DNA of 14,960 nucleotides, from the NCBI GenBank assembly GCA_035254305.1, contig DATFAS010000250.1:1-14960 (forward strand). The letters run 5' to 3'. The translations under genes and the position numbers were made by a program. Below the pieces are notes generated by a model. That model saw only the letters and a list, made by a program, of their open reading frames with translations, had not been told where the DNA came from and did no database searches. Positions 1 to 6,310 of the stretch are shown piece after piece (position 1 is the stretch's first letter; each line of letters opens with the position of its first letter). The stretch comes from DATFAS01 sp035254305 (GTDB lineage Bacteria; Bacillota; Bacilli; Aneurinibacillales; RAOX-1).

Positions 1-32
1 AAAATAATCAAATATTCGTTTTTGCTCTTTTG

Positions 33-41
33 TGATACAAT
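33..41 (+). promoter_or_regulatory. Extended -10 promoter for the HAD hydrolase gene
   Basis: The bases TGaTACAAT form an extended -10 element: TG, one base, then TACAAT at 36-41. No good -35 hexamer lies at the usual distance, which is typical of extended -10 promoters. Transcription would begin near 48, leaving a short leader of about 28 nt before the TTG start at 76. Inferred from the motif only. Confidence 0.45.
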
Positions 42-75
42 ATGGTTGAAAAATTTCAGAAGGTGGTGTGGTTCC

Positions 76-867
76 TTGTTAAAGGCCATATTTTTTGATC
101 TAGACGATACTCTTTTGTGGGACGAACGAAGTGTTAGAGAAGCATTTTTTGCAACCTGTCAGGAAGCGGAGAAAAAATACGGTATCAACCCACATGAACT
201 TGAAGAAGCTGTCCGCCAAGCGGCACGTGAATTGTATATGTCGTATGAAACCTATCCCTTTACGACCATGATCGGTATCAATCCATTTGAAGGTCTCTGG
301 GCTAATTTCAATGATGAAGAACACCATGAACAATTTGGTAAGCTTAAGGCAATCGTTCCTACTTACCGCAAGAATGCTTGGACCAATGGTCTTAAAGCTG
401 TAGGTGTTGACGACCCTGAATTGGGTCAGCAGTTAGCCGAGATGTTTCCTGCTGAACGTCGTAATCGCCCCATCGTATATGAGGAAACCTTCGAAATATT
501 GGACAAACTAAAAGGAAATTACAAACTATTACTTTTAACCAATGGTTCTCCTGAGCTGCAGAAGGAAAAGCTTGCTGGTGTTCCTGAGCTTGCACCTTAT
601 TTTGACCATATTGTCATCTCTGGTGCCTTTGGCAAAGGAAAGCCTGATAGCTCTATTTTTGAACATGCACTTGGCCTGCTTTCCCTTGGAAGTGATGAAG
701 CGATCATGGTTGGAGATAAATTAACGACGGACATTACGGGCGCAACACGTACGAAGATCAAATCTGCTTGGATCAATCGTAATCATATCCCACATACAGG
801 AGAGGTCATTCCTAGCTACGAAATCGGTCATTTAGCAGAGCTACTAAAGATTATTGAAACATTGTAG
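76..867 (+). CDS. HAD-superfamily hydrolase (subfamily IA phosphatase-like)
   Basis: Probable cytoplasmic phosphatase of the haloacid dehalogenase superfamily, 263 residues. All four HAD motifs are visible: motif I FFDLDDTLL with nucleophile D8 and acid/base D10; motif II LLLLTNGS with T155; motif III lysine K189 in GKGKPD; motif IV VGDKLTTDITGA with D214 and D219. A long cap segment (about 16-140) lies between motifs I and II, as in C1-capped members such as YjjG and YsaA. The TTG at 76 is chosen because a GAAGGTGG ribosome binding site (59-66) sits 9 nt upstream and the HAD domain begins at once; the in-frame start at 22 would add 18 residues and overlap the promoter. The substrate cannot be read from sequence: nucleotide, phosphoserine or phosphoglycolate phosphatase are all possible. 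The gene appears monocistronic, ending at a terminator. Confidence 0.88.
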   Translation: MLKAIFFDLDDTLLWDERSVREAFFATCQEAEKKYGINPHELEEAVRQAARELYMSYETYPFTTMIGINPFEGLWANFNDEEHHEQFGKLKAIVPTYRKNAWTNGLKAVGVDDPELGQQLAEMFPAERRNRPIVYEETFEILDKLKGNYKLLLLTNGSPELQKEKLAGVPELAPYFDHIVISGAFGKGKPDSSIFEHALGLLSLGSDEAIMVGDKLTTDITGATRTKIKSAWINRNHIPHTGEVIPSYEIGHLAELLKIIETL

Positions 868-872
868 GAAGG

Positions 873-913
873 AAAGGCCATGCTTGCTTATGAGCCTGGT
901 CTTTTATTTTTTT
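873..913 (+). terminator. Intrinsic terminator of the HAD hydrolase gene
   Basis: Arms 876-885 (GGCCATGCTT) and 892-901 (GAGCCTGGTC) pair with one mismatch and G-T wobbles around a 6-nt loop, followed by TTTTATTTTTTT. The T tract contains the stop codon of the convergent copper gene, so the two transcription units meet without spacer. In the opposite direction the hairpin has no good T run, so it probably works mainly for the + strand. Confidence 0.75.
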
Positions 914-2496
914 GGAATCGGATAAATCGTCATTTCTTTCTTAAACTCTGTCCAGTTATCCTCCTGATCCGATACTTCTAGTTTCACCATCCATGTCCCA
1001 GGAATGGAGAGATAGGGTCCCACACTCGTATAGGAATACCGGTTAATTTCTGGAACACTATTATCTAGGTGCTTCAGAGGCACCAAGATCGGGGCAATCT
1101 TTTGCTCTCCCTGATGAATGAGACTGAGTTCAACCTCCTTCACCTTCTTTTCTTTTGGTAATTCCACCGCCATATTAAAGGTGTTATTCACCCCTGGATT
1201 ATTCGGTGTGATCTCCATATTCATAAAAAGATTGTTTTGTCTTTCATTCCAAATGAATGGGTCATTCGTGGGAATCGGACTTGAGATTGTGAGTCCTCCT
1301 ACGATAAAAACGATCATACCCAAAATAGCATAATCCCATTTCAACCAAAATTGAAAACTAGAGTCGCTACTGCGGGACATTCTTCTCCGAATAATAGAAG
1401 CCACAGCTATTACACATAAGGTTAGAAAGCCTTTAACCAAAATCAGAATTCCCCACTGAGTTCGAAACAAATAGGAAAGAGTAGGGACATAAATCAGTGT
1501 TAAGCTAATGCCTGTACATAAGATGGCAACGATACTCCACAAAGCCCATTGTGAAAAACGAAGTAAATAATTCTCTCGGTGATCCCAAATAATGAGAAGG
1601 TAAGCTAAACCGCCTAACCAAATAGATGCCGCTGCCAAATGAATCACATCAGAGAATATGGAAAGCCAAACAGGAGGATTCGTCATTGAATGGCCGTTCA
1701 TCCCCTCAGCCACAATTAAGGAAGTGATAAGGAAAATATCCAGCCCTTTTCTTCTTCCGAATAAAAAAACACCTAAAACAATCAATACTAATGAGCTACA
1801 CCAGGCTTGACCAGAGGTCGTATGTAAAAATGCTGCAGGAACGTCCCCGATCCCAAACTCACCTAAAATATCAAAAAATTGTATAACTCCTAGAAGTATG
1901 AGAAAGAAGAAATAGCTCCATATCGCATAGTTAAGCCATCCATCATAGCGAGACTTCCTTCCCCCCTCCTGATCTTGAGTGGGAAAAATATACTTCCATA
2001 TAACCAATCCACATAGAGCAAGCAGGCTAAAATAATATAGCGTTCTAATGAACCAAATAAAGGCATTACCATGGTCTGCAGAATAGGCATAACGGTTTGG
2101 ATCATATTTCTCTGCTACATTCCCTACGGATAGAAGATAAGCTTGCGAAATCGGATGTCCATCAGCTGAGATCACTTGATAGGAAACGGTATAATTCCCT
2201 TCATGAAGTCGTGGTACAGATAACCAGATTTCCGTCTGATCCTGACTCATTTGTGTTTCGTTTTCCGTTACCAAGTTACCCTGTTCATCAAAAAGATGTA
2301 TATAATAAAGTTCTTTCTCGAGTCTTTCGTTAAATTTGAGTTGAATTTCCGAAGGTGGTTGATCCACATGACTATTGATTGAGGGATTTGCCTCTAATAA
2401 GGCAGAATGAGCCCCTATCGATTCTGGACGATACATTAGAACGAATAGAAAAAGCATAAACAAAACCAATGTCCATTTTCCTTTATCAGCAGCCAT
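904..2496 (-). CDS. ycnJ: CopC/CopD-fusion copper transport protein (YcnJ-like)
   Basis: Predicted membrane protein for copper binding and uptake, 530 residues (B. subtilis YcnJ is about 540). Order: signal peptide (about 7-29, ending SIGA), an extracytoplasmic CopC domain (30-125), a polytopic CopD membrane domain of about eight helices (145-430), and a C-terminal extracytoplasmic beta-type domain. Cleavage after A29 would expose H30 as the mature N-terminus; with the DGH motif (D112, H114) this is the known CopC Cu(II) site. Two starts are possible: ATG at 2502 (4 nt from the AAAGGA core) or ATG at 2496 (about 8 nt from the AAGGATG motif, preferred). A longer in-frame extension to 2580 would lack a binding site and overlap the inverted repeat. 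B. subtilis ycnJ is copper-regulated beside ycnK and ycnI; neither is adjacent here. Family and topology are well supported; direction of copper transport is inferred from YcnJ. Confidence 0.87.
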   Translation of the reverse strand: MAADKGKWTLVLFMLFLFVLMYRPESIGAHSALLEANPSINSHVDQPPSEIQLKFNERLEKELYYIHLFDEQGNLVTENETQMSQDQTEIWLSVPRLHEGNYTVSYQVISADGHPISQAYLLSVGNVAEKYDPNRYAYSADHGNAFIWFIRTLYYFSLLALCGLVIWKYIFPTQDQEGGRKSRYDGWLNYAIWSYFFFLILLGVIQFFDILGEFGIGDVPAAFLHTTSGQAWCSSLVLIVLGVFLFGRRKGLDIFLITSLIVAEGMNGHSMTNPPVWLSIFSDVIHLAAASIWLGGLAYLLIIWDHRENYLLRFSQWALWSIVAILCTGISLTLIYVPTLSYLFRTQWGILILVKGFLTLCVIAVASIIRRRMSRSSDSSFQFWLKWDYAILGMIVFIVGGLTISSPIPTNDPFIWNERQNNLFMNMEITPNNPGVNNTFNMAVELPKEKKVKEVELSLIHQGEQKIAPILVPLKHLDNSVPEINRYSYTSVGPYLSIPGTWMVKLEVSDQEDNWTEFKKEMTIYPIPKK

Positions 2497-2549
2497 GGTC
2501 ATAACATCCTTTTTCTCAATTTTCTTACAGATACGTATTACTCGTATTT

Positions 2550-2570
2550 TAGAATGAAAAGAACATTCTA
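2550..2570. promoter_or_regulatory. Inverted repeat, candidate operator of the copper gene
   Basis: TAGAATG (2550-2556) and CATTCTA (2564-2570) form a perfect 7-bp inverted repeat with a 7-bp spacer, 54 bp upstream of the ycnJ-like start. A possible minus-strand promoter, TTGTCA (2580-2575) with CATTCT (2556-2551) 18 bp downstream, would place the repeat over the spacer and -10. A second small palindrome, ATACGTAT, lies at 2531-2538. The repeat does not match the CsoR or CopY boxes I know. An operator role is inferred from symmetry and position only. Confidence 0.4.
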
Positions 2571-2752
2571 TCAGTGACAAAATTCACAAGTTTTCCTATT
2601 TTCACGTTAGACATGTCAAGGAACCTATAGCCTATTTTTTTATCTTTCAATTGGATTTCAGATTACCGTTTTACAATACTATCAAATGGGTATAATTGGT
2701 AATTATTTATCACATCCATTCTTTCGTTACACCTGTATTTACAACATTTTTC

Positions 2753-2781
2753 TTGTATTAACTGTAAAAAGCAATCATAAA
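2753..2781 (+). promoter_or_regulatory. Candidate promoter of the signal peptidase gene
   Basis: TTGTAT at 2753-2758 is followed after 17 bp by CATAAA at 2776-2781, about 35 bp upstream of the start codon. An alternative is the consensus -10 TATAAT at 2691-2696, whose best -35 (TTTTAC, 2669-2674) is 16 bp upstream; it would give a leader of over 100 nt. Which one is used cannot be decided from sequence. Confidence 0.35.
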
Positions 2782-2815
2782 GAATAATATGGTCAATCAC
2801 AAGGGGGGCCTTCCT

Positions 2816-3364
2816 ATGTTTAAGAAAAAATGGATCATTTTGCTTTTATTTTTTGCGATTTCATTATTTGTCTCAAAGCAGCATCTTGTGGTTGCTTTCC
2901 AAGTGGATGGTTCCTCTATGCTCCCTAATTTCCACAACGGAGACCAAGTCCTGCTTAACAAGCTTGCCTACGACTTCCAACCGCCAAAATACGGGGATGT
3001 TATCATATTCCAAAGCCCCGACATGAATGACCAATATCTCATTAAGCGAGTGATTGGATTACCGGGGGATACGATTGAAGTAAATAATAGTCAGGTGATT
3101 CGAAACGGTGTACCCCTTCTTGAAAATTATTTATTAGAACCAATGATCGACTATATGGAGATCACCTATGTTCCTGATGGTTCTGTATTTGTCATGGGAG
3201 ATAATCGCAATATAAGCTTAGATAGTCGAAACTCACATATTGGACCTGTATACCAATCCCTAATCCTAGGACGTGTCGATTACAAATACCAAATAAATGG
3301 AACTGCCCAAGCATGGGAAGCAACTCCTCACCTGCAGCCTTTAGAAGAACTTCCTACTCATTAA
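2816..3364 (+). CDS. lepB: Type I signal peptidase
   Basis: Membrane-bound serine protease that removes signal peptides from secreted preproteins (peptidase family S26A), 182 residues, the size of the single-anchor Bacillus SipS/T/U/V enzymes. One N-terminal anchor (residues 5-20) puts the catalytic domain outside the membrane. Box B GSSMLPNF holds the nucleophile S34; box D IKRVIGLPGD holds the general base K77; box E GDNRNISLDSR (128-138) completes the catalytic core. The ATG at 2816 is chosen because AAGGGGGG (2801-2808) lies about 7 nt upstream; an in-frame ATG at 2789 would add nine residues and overlap that site. The gene appears to stand alone, with its own upstream region and a hairpin downstream. 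Serine at the catalytic position with lysine marks the bacterial P-type rather than the sporulation ER-type (SipW) enzyme. Confidence 0.95.
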   Translation: MFKKKWIILLLFFAISLFVSKQHLVVAFQVDGSSMLPNFHNGDQVLLNKLAYDFQPPKYGDVIIFQSPDMNDQYLIKRVIGLPGDTIEVNNSQVIRNGVPLLENYLLEPMIDYMEITYVPDGSVFVMGDNRNISLDSRNSHIGPVYQSLILGRVDYKYQINGTAQAWEATPHLQPLEELPTH

Positions 3365-3453
3365 GAAGCCTGTTTCTCTGAAAAATCCTTCGCTCCTGAA
3401 AATATTTGCAATCTTTACAGTTCACCCCATTCTATGATCCTATCCATTCATTG

Positions 3454-3459
3454 TATAAT
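3454..3459 (+). promoter_or_regulatory. Candidate -10 box of the SGNH hydrolase / ABC operon
   Basis: A perfect TATAAT hexamer lies 123 bp upstream of the hydrolase start. The hexamer 17 bp further upstream (TCTATG) is a poor -35, so an activator may be needed or the match may be chance. The predicted start point near 3466 coincides with the first base of the hairpin at 3466-3489. Confidence 0.3.
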
Positions 3460-3465
3460 AATCTT

Positions 3466-3489
3466 AGGGATGCACTTTAAGTCATCCCT
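3466..3489 (+). terminator. Terminator-like hairpin after the signal peptidase gene
   Basis: AGGGATG (3466-3472) pairs with CATCCCT (3483-3489); past a single bulged C, ACT (3474-3476) pairs with AGT (3480-3482) around a 3-nt loop. The next bases, CTATTTATTCTATT, are T-rich but not a clean T run. It lies about 100 nt past the signal peptidase stop, so it is either that gene's terminator or a 5' stem-loop on the next operon's transcript. Confidence 0.4.
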
Positions 3490-3581
3490 CTATTTATTCT
3501 ATTGCCTTCACCTATAGGCCCATAAATAGTTCTCACCTATTCATTAGGGGAAATCTAATCTAAATAGAAAAGAGGTGGATT

Positions 3582-4349
3582 ATGGTCAAGATTCGAATCC
3601 TATCCATAGTTTCCTTATTCGTATCCCTTCTATGCGTAGTAGGTTTGGTGTGGGCGTATATGGATCAGAAAATTCCTCATGGCGCTGTTGGTACACCTGA
3701 CATTTCGCAGTCTGCTCCCACAAATCAGAACGAGATAAAGATCCTAGCGCTTGGTGATTCCCTAACTCGTGGCTATGGTGATGATAATGCAAAAGGCTAC
3801 GTGGGAAACGTTGTTGACCAGCTGCGGACACATTCGGGTACAACCATAAGCATTAGTAATTTAGCCATTAATGGTCAAACTTCAGAACAACTCTCGAAGC
3901 AATTAAGCGAGCAGGAAGTCCTTCGACAAATTGGACAAGCAAATGTGATCCTCATGACGATTGGGGGAAATGATCTGAATCAACAAGCAAAAACCATGAA
4001 CGAATTAACACCCGCACAGTTTCGGGATATTTTCACTTCCTACAAAAATCATTTTGGTCGGATATTAGATCAAATACGAGCAGTCAATCCCAAGGCCACC
4101 CTATATCTGATTGGTCTTTACAATCCTTACTTAGACCAACCGAATGCTGGCATTATCTCGCAAATTATTCGTCAATGGAATAATGATACGGCAGATATAG
4201 TGGCTAATTATCCGAATATGGTTTTTGTTCCAACCTTCGATCTCTTTGCGTTGAATGAAGAACAATTTTTATATACTGACCATTTTCACCCGAATAGCAA
4301 AGGATACCAACGAATTGCGGGAAGATTACTGCCATTACTAACTCCATAA
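3582..4349 (+). CDS. SGNH/GDSL-family lipase or acylhydrolase, membrane-anchored
   Basis: Predicted extracytoplasmic esterase or lipase of 255 residues. An N-terminal hydrophobic segment (about 5-26, no clear lipobox) acts as anchor or signal peptide, followed by a low-complexity linker and a SGNH domain from about 52. Catalytic blocks are intact: block I LALGDSLTRG with nucleophile S60; block II glycine G98 in INGQTS; block III GGND with N130; block V DHFHPN with D233 and H236. This matches B. subtilis YpmR-type proteins, whose substrate is unknown. AGAGGTGG (3571-3578) supports the ATG start. The stop is 16 bp before the ABC ATPase start, with that gene's ribosome binding site filling the gap, so the three genes are probably co-transcribed. 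A role in envelope lipid or peptidoglycan ester hydrolysis is inferred from family and location only. Confidence 0.88.
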   Translation: MVKIRILSIVSLFVSLLCVVGLVWAYMDQKIPHGAVGTPDISQSAPTNQNEIKILALGDSLTRGYGDDNAKGYVGNVVDQLRTHSGTTISISNLAINGQTSEQLSKQLSEQEVLRQIGQANVILMTIGGNDLNQQAKTMNELTPAQFRDIFTSYKNHFGRILDQIRAVNPKATLYLIGLYNPYLDQPNAGIISQIIRQWNNDTADIVANYPNMVFVPTFDLFALNEEQFLYTDHFHPNSKGYQRIAGRLLPLLTP

Positions 4350-4365
4350 GAGAGGAGGAGCCTGT

Positions 4366-5274
4366 TTGGAAATCACAATGAAAGTCCAGGGTCTTAAAAA
4401 AATGATCGGAAAGAAAGAAATCATTAAGGGTATTGATTTCGAGATAAAAAAAGGTGAAGTATTTGGTTTTCTAGGCCCGAATGGTGCTGGTAAAACGACG
4501 ACCATTCGGATGCTTGTAGGATTGATTCGCCCCTCCTCTGGGACAGTTGAAATATGTGGATACTCTTTAGCCACCCATTTCCCCGAAGCTATGCGTCATT
4601 TAGGGTGTATCGTAGAAAATCCAGAACTATATCCTTATTTGACGGGTTGGGAAAATCTAAACTTATTTGCTCGAATGGTGCCAGGAATAACTGAAGCTAG
4701 AATGAAGGAAGTCGCAGAATTAGTTGGACTCGACAAACGGATCCACGATCGCGTAAAGACTTATTCTCTTGGTATGCGTCAGCGTCTTGGTATTGCTCAA
4801 GCGCTACTTAACAAACCAAAGATTCTCATCCTTGATGAACCCACCAATGGGCTCGACCCAGCTGGAATTCGGGAAATGAGACAATTTATCCGATTTCTTG
4901 CAGAGCATGAGGGACTTAGTGTATTTGTCTCTAGTCATTTATTAAGCGAAATCCAATTGATGTGTGATCGTGTGGCTATTATATCCAAAGGAATGATGCA
5001 GCGAGTCGATACGGTGGAGAATTTATTAACAGAAAAGGAACGTCTCGTTTGGCGTGTTCACCCATTGAACCAAGCACGAGAGATATTAGGCCAGATGACT
5101 GAGGTCCACAATGGTGGGGATGAAACACTGTGGACTCCTTATCTAGCGAATGAAATTCCCCACTGGAATAAAAAACTAATAAGTGAAAACATCGATATTC
5201 TAGAGATGAGACGGCAATCTCCCACACTTGAAGATCTATTTTTAGAGCTAACAGGAGGTGAAAGGATTGATTAG
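4366..5274 (+). CDS. ABC transporter ATP-binding protein (BcrA-like)
   Basis: Cytoplasmic ATPase of an ABC-2 type transporter, 302 residues. Walker A is GPNGAGKT (37-44); the Q-loop region reads VENPELYPYL (83-92) with E84 where many ABC proteins have Gln, as in bacitracin-exporter-type ATPases; the signature is YSLGMRQRLGIA (133-144); Walker B is ILILDEP (153-159) with the D-loop NGLD; the switch histidine is H191 in SSHLL. About 80 residues beyond the core form the C-terminal extension usual in BcrA-type proteins. The TTG at 4366 is chosen because AGGAGG (4353-4358) is 7 nt upstream; an ATG at 4378 would be too far away. The last 8 bp overlap the permease gene, implying translational coupling and a 1:1 complex. 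Cargo is unknown; peptide-antibiotic or lipid export or sensing is typical of the family. Confidence 0.93.
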   Translation: MEITMKVQGLKKMIGKKEIIKGIDFEIKKGEVFGFLGPNGAGKTTTIRMLVGLIRPSSGTVEICGYSLATHFPEAMRHLGCIVENPELYPYLTGWENLNLFARMVPGITEARMKEVAELVGLDKRIHDRVKTYSLGMRQRLGIAQALLNKPKILILDEPTNGLDPAGIREMRQFIRFLAEHEGLSVFVSSHLLSEIQLMCDRVAIISKGMMQRVDTVENLLTEKERLVWRVHPLNQAREILGQMTEVHNGGDETLWTPYLANEIPHWNKKLISENIDILEMRRQSPTLEDLFLELTGGERID

Positions 5275-6247
5275 TCTAGTCGAAAACGAGATGTTAAAGC
5301 TTATTCGTAAAAAACGTTTTGTCGTCATTTTACTTGTCATTCTATTTATTATCTCTATATTTACCTATGCCCAGTACCGAACTACACAGAATGCACTGCA
5401 AAGGTTAGGCACGACGGACTGGCGAACAACTTTGCAACAGCAGATTACGGACGCACAGAATCGCATGTCTAATTCCAACGGCCCAAGTATGATAAGGCAA
5501 TCTTTAAAAATCAGGCTTGCCCAACAGCAATACTATTTGGATCATAATATAAATCCTAATGCACCCGGTGCTCCCACCTTCATTCGAACCTTCGGTGGCC
5601 AAGCGGTAACCTTACTGATCCCACTCCTTATTATGGTGGCGACATGTGATATCGTATCCTCTGAGTACGGTGGCGGAACGATTAAGATGCTTCTGACACG
5701 ACCAGTTCGAAGGTGGAAAATCCTTCTAAGCAAATATATTACTATGATCCTCTCCGTATCAGCGATTGTCTTCATTGTCGTTGCTACCGCCTTCTTCATC
5801 CCAGGAATGGTTTTTGGCTTTTCTGGATGGAATATGCCTGTCTTAAGTGGCTTTAGCGCTACATCTGGAAGTCTGAATACGAGTCAGGTTCATTTATTGC
5901 CACAATGGCAATATCTCCTAATGGAGTATGGACTCATTTGGTTTGTTTGTGTGATCGTCGGAACCTTGTCCTTTATGGTTTCTGTATTAATCCGTACAAC
6001 TGCTGCTGGCATGGGAGTCATGTTAGCTACACTTATTAGTGGGGCCGTGCTGAGTAATATGGTCTCTGATTGGGAATCTGCCAAATATCTATTCATGATT
6101 AACATGACTTTACCCAATTATTTGAGTGGTGCGGCACCTCCTATTGATGGCATGACCCTTGGATTCTCCCTTGCTGTATTAAGTATGTGGGGATTAGCTG
6201 GGATCATCATTTCATTCTGGGTCTTTTCTAAGCGTGATGTTTACTAA
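5267..6247 (+). CDS. ABC-2 type transporter permease
   Basis: Membrane subunit partnering the preceding ATPase, 326 residues. One helix lies near the N-terminus (about 17-35, after a basic cytoplasmic KLIRKKR), then a large polar extracytoplasmic loop (36-105), and five further hydrophobic segments, giving six in all, with the C-terminus KRDVY at the membrane edge. The stretch EYGGGTIKMLLTRPVRR is the typical coupling region of BcrB/NatB-like permeases. The TTG at 5267 is preferred because AGGAGG (5253-5258) stands 8 nt upstream; the in-frame GTG at 5258 overlaps that site. The overlap with the upstream stop at 5274 supports coupled translation. No dedicated T-rich terminator follows on this strand; the hairpin at 6282-6310 may serve both convergent genes. 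Cargo is unknown. Confidence 0.9.
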   Translation: MISLVENEMLKLIRKKRFVVILLVILFIISIFTYAQYRTTQNALQRLGTTDWRTTLQQQITDAQNRMSNSNGPSMIRQSLKIRLAQQQYYLDHNINPNAPGAPTFIRTFGGQAVTLLIPLLIMVATCDIVSSEYGGGTIKMLLTRPVRRWKILLSKYITMILSVSAIVFIVVATAFFIPGMVFGFSGWNMPVLSGFSATSGSLNTSQVHLLPQWQYLLMEYGLIWFVCVIVGTLSFMVSVLIRTTAAGMGVMLATLISGAVLSNMVSDWESAKYLFMINMTLPNYLSGAAPPIDGMTLGFSLAVLSMWGLAGIIISFWVFSKRDVY

Positions 6248-6275
6248 ATTTAATCAAACCCTAGTGCCTTTTTCT

Positions 6276-6310
6276 AAAAAAATAAGTCCCTCCAAAATAG
6301 AGGGACTTAT
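6276..6310 (-). terminator. Strong intrinsic terminator of the chemoreceptor gene
   Basis: A perfect 11-bp stem (6282-6292 with 6300-6310) and a 7-nt loop are followed, reading the minus strand, by a run of seven T. The stop codon of the chemoreceptor gene (6309-6307) lies inside the stem. In the + direction the bases after the stem are ATCTTAAATT, so termination of the ABC operon here would be weaker. Confidence 0.85.

Noticed and set aside
22..75. N-terminal extension of the HAD hydrolase to an upstream start
   Set aside because: No ribosome binding site precedes it, it overlaps the extended -10 promoter, and the HAD fold starts at the TTG at 76.
2581..2788. Strong TTGACA promoter for the copper gene at 2619-2614
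   Set aside because: No acceptable -10 lies 16-18 bp downstream; only a weak TAGGAA at 15 bp.
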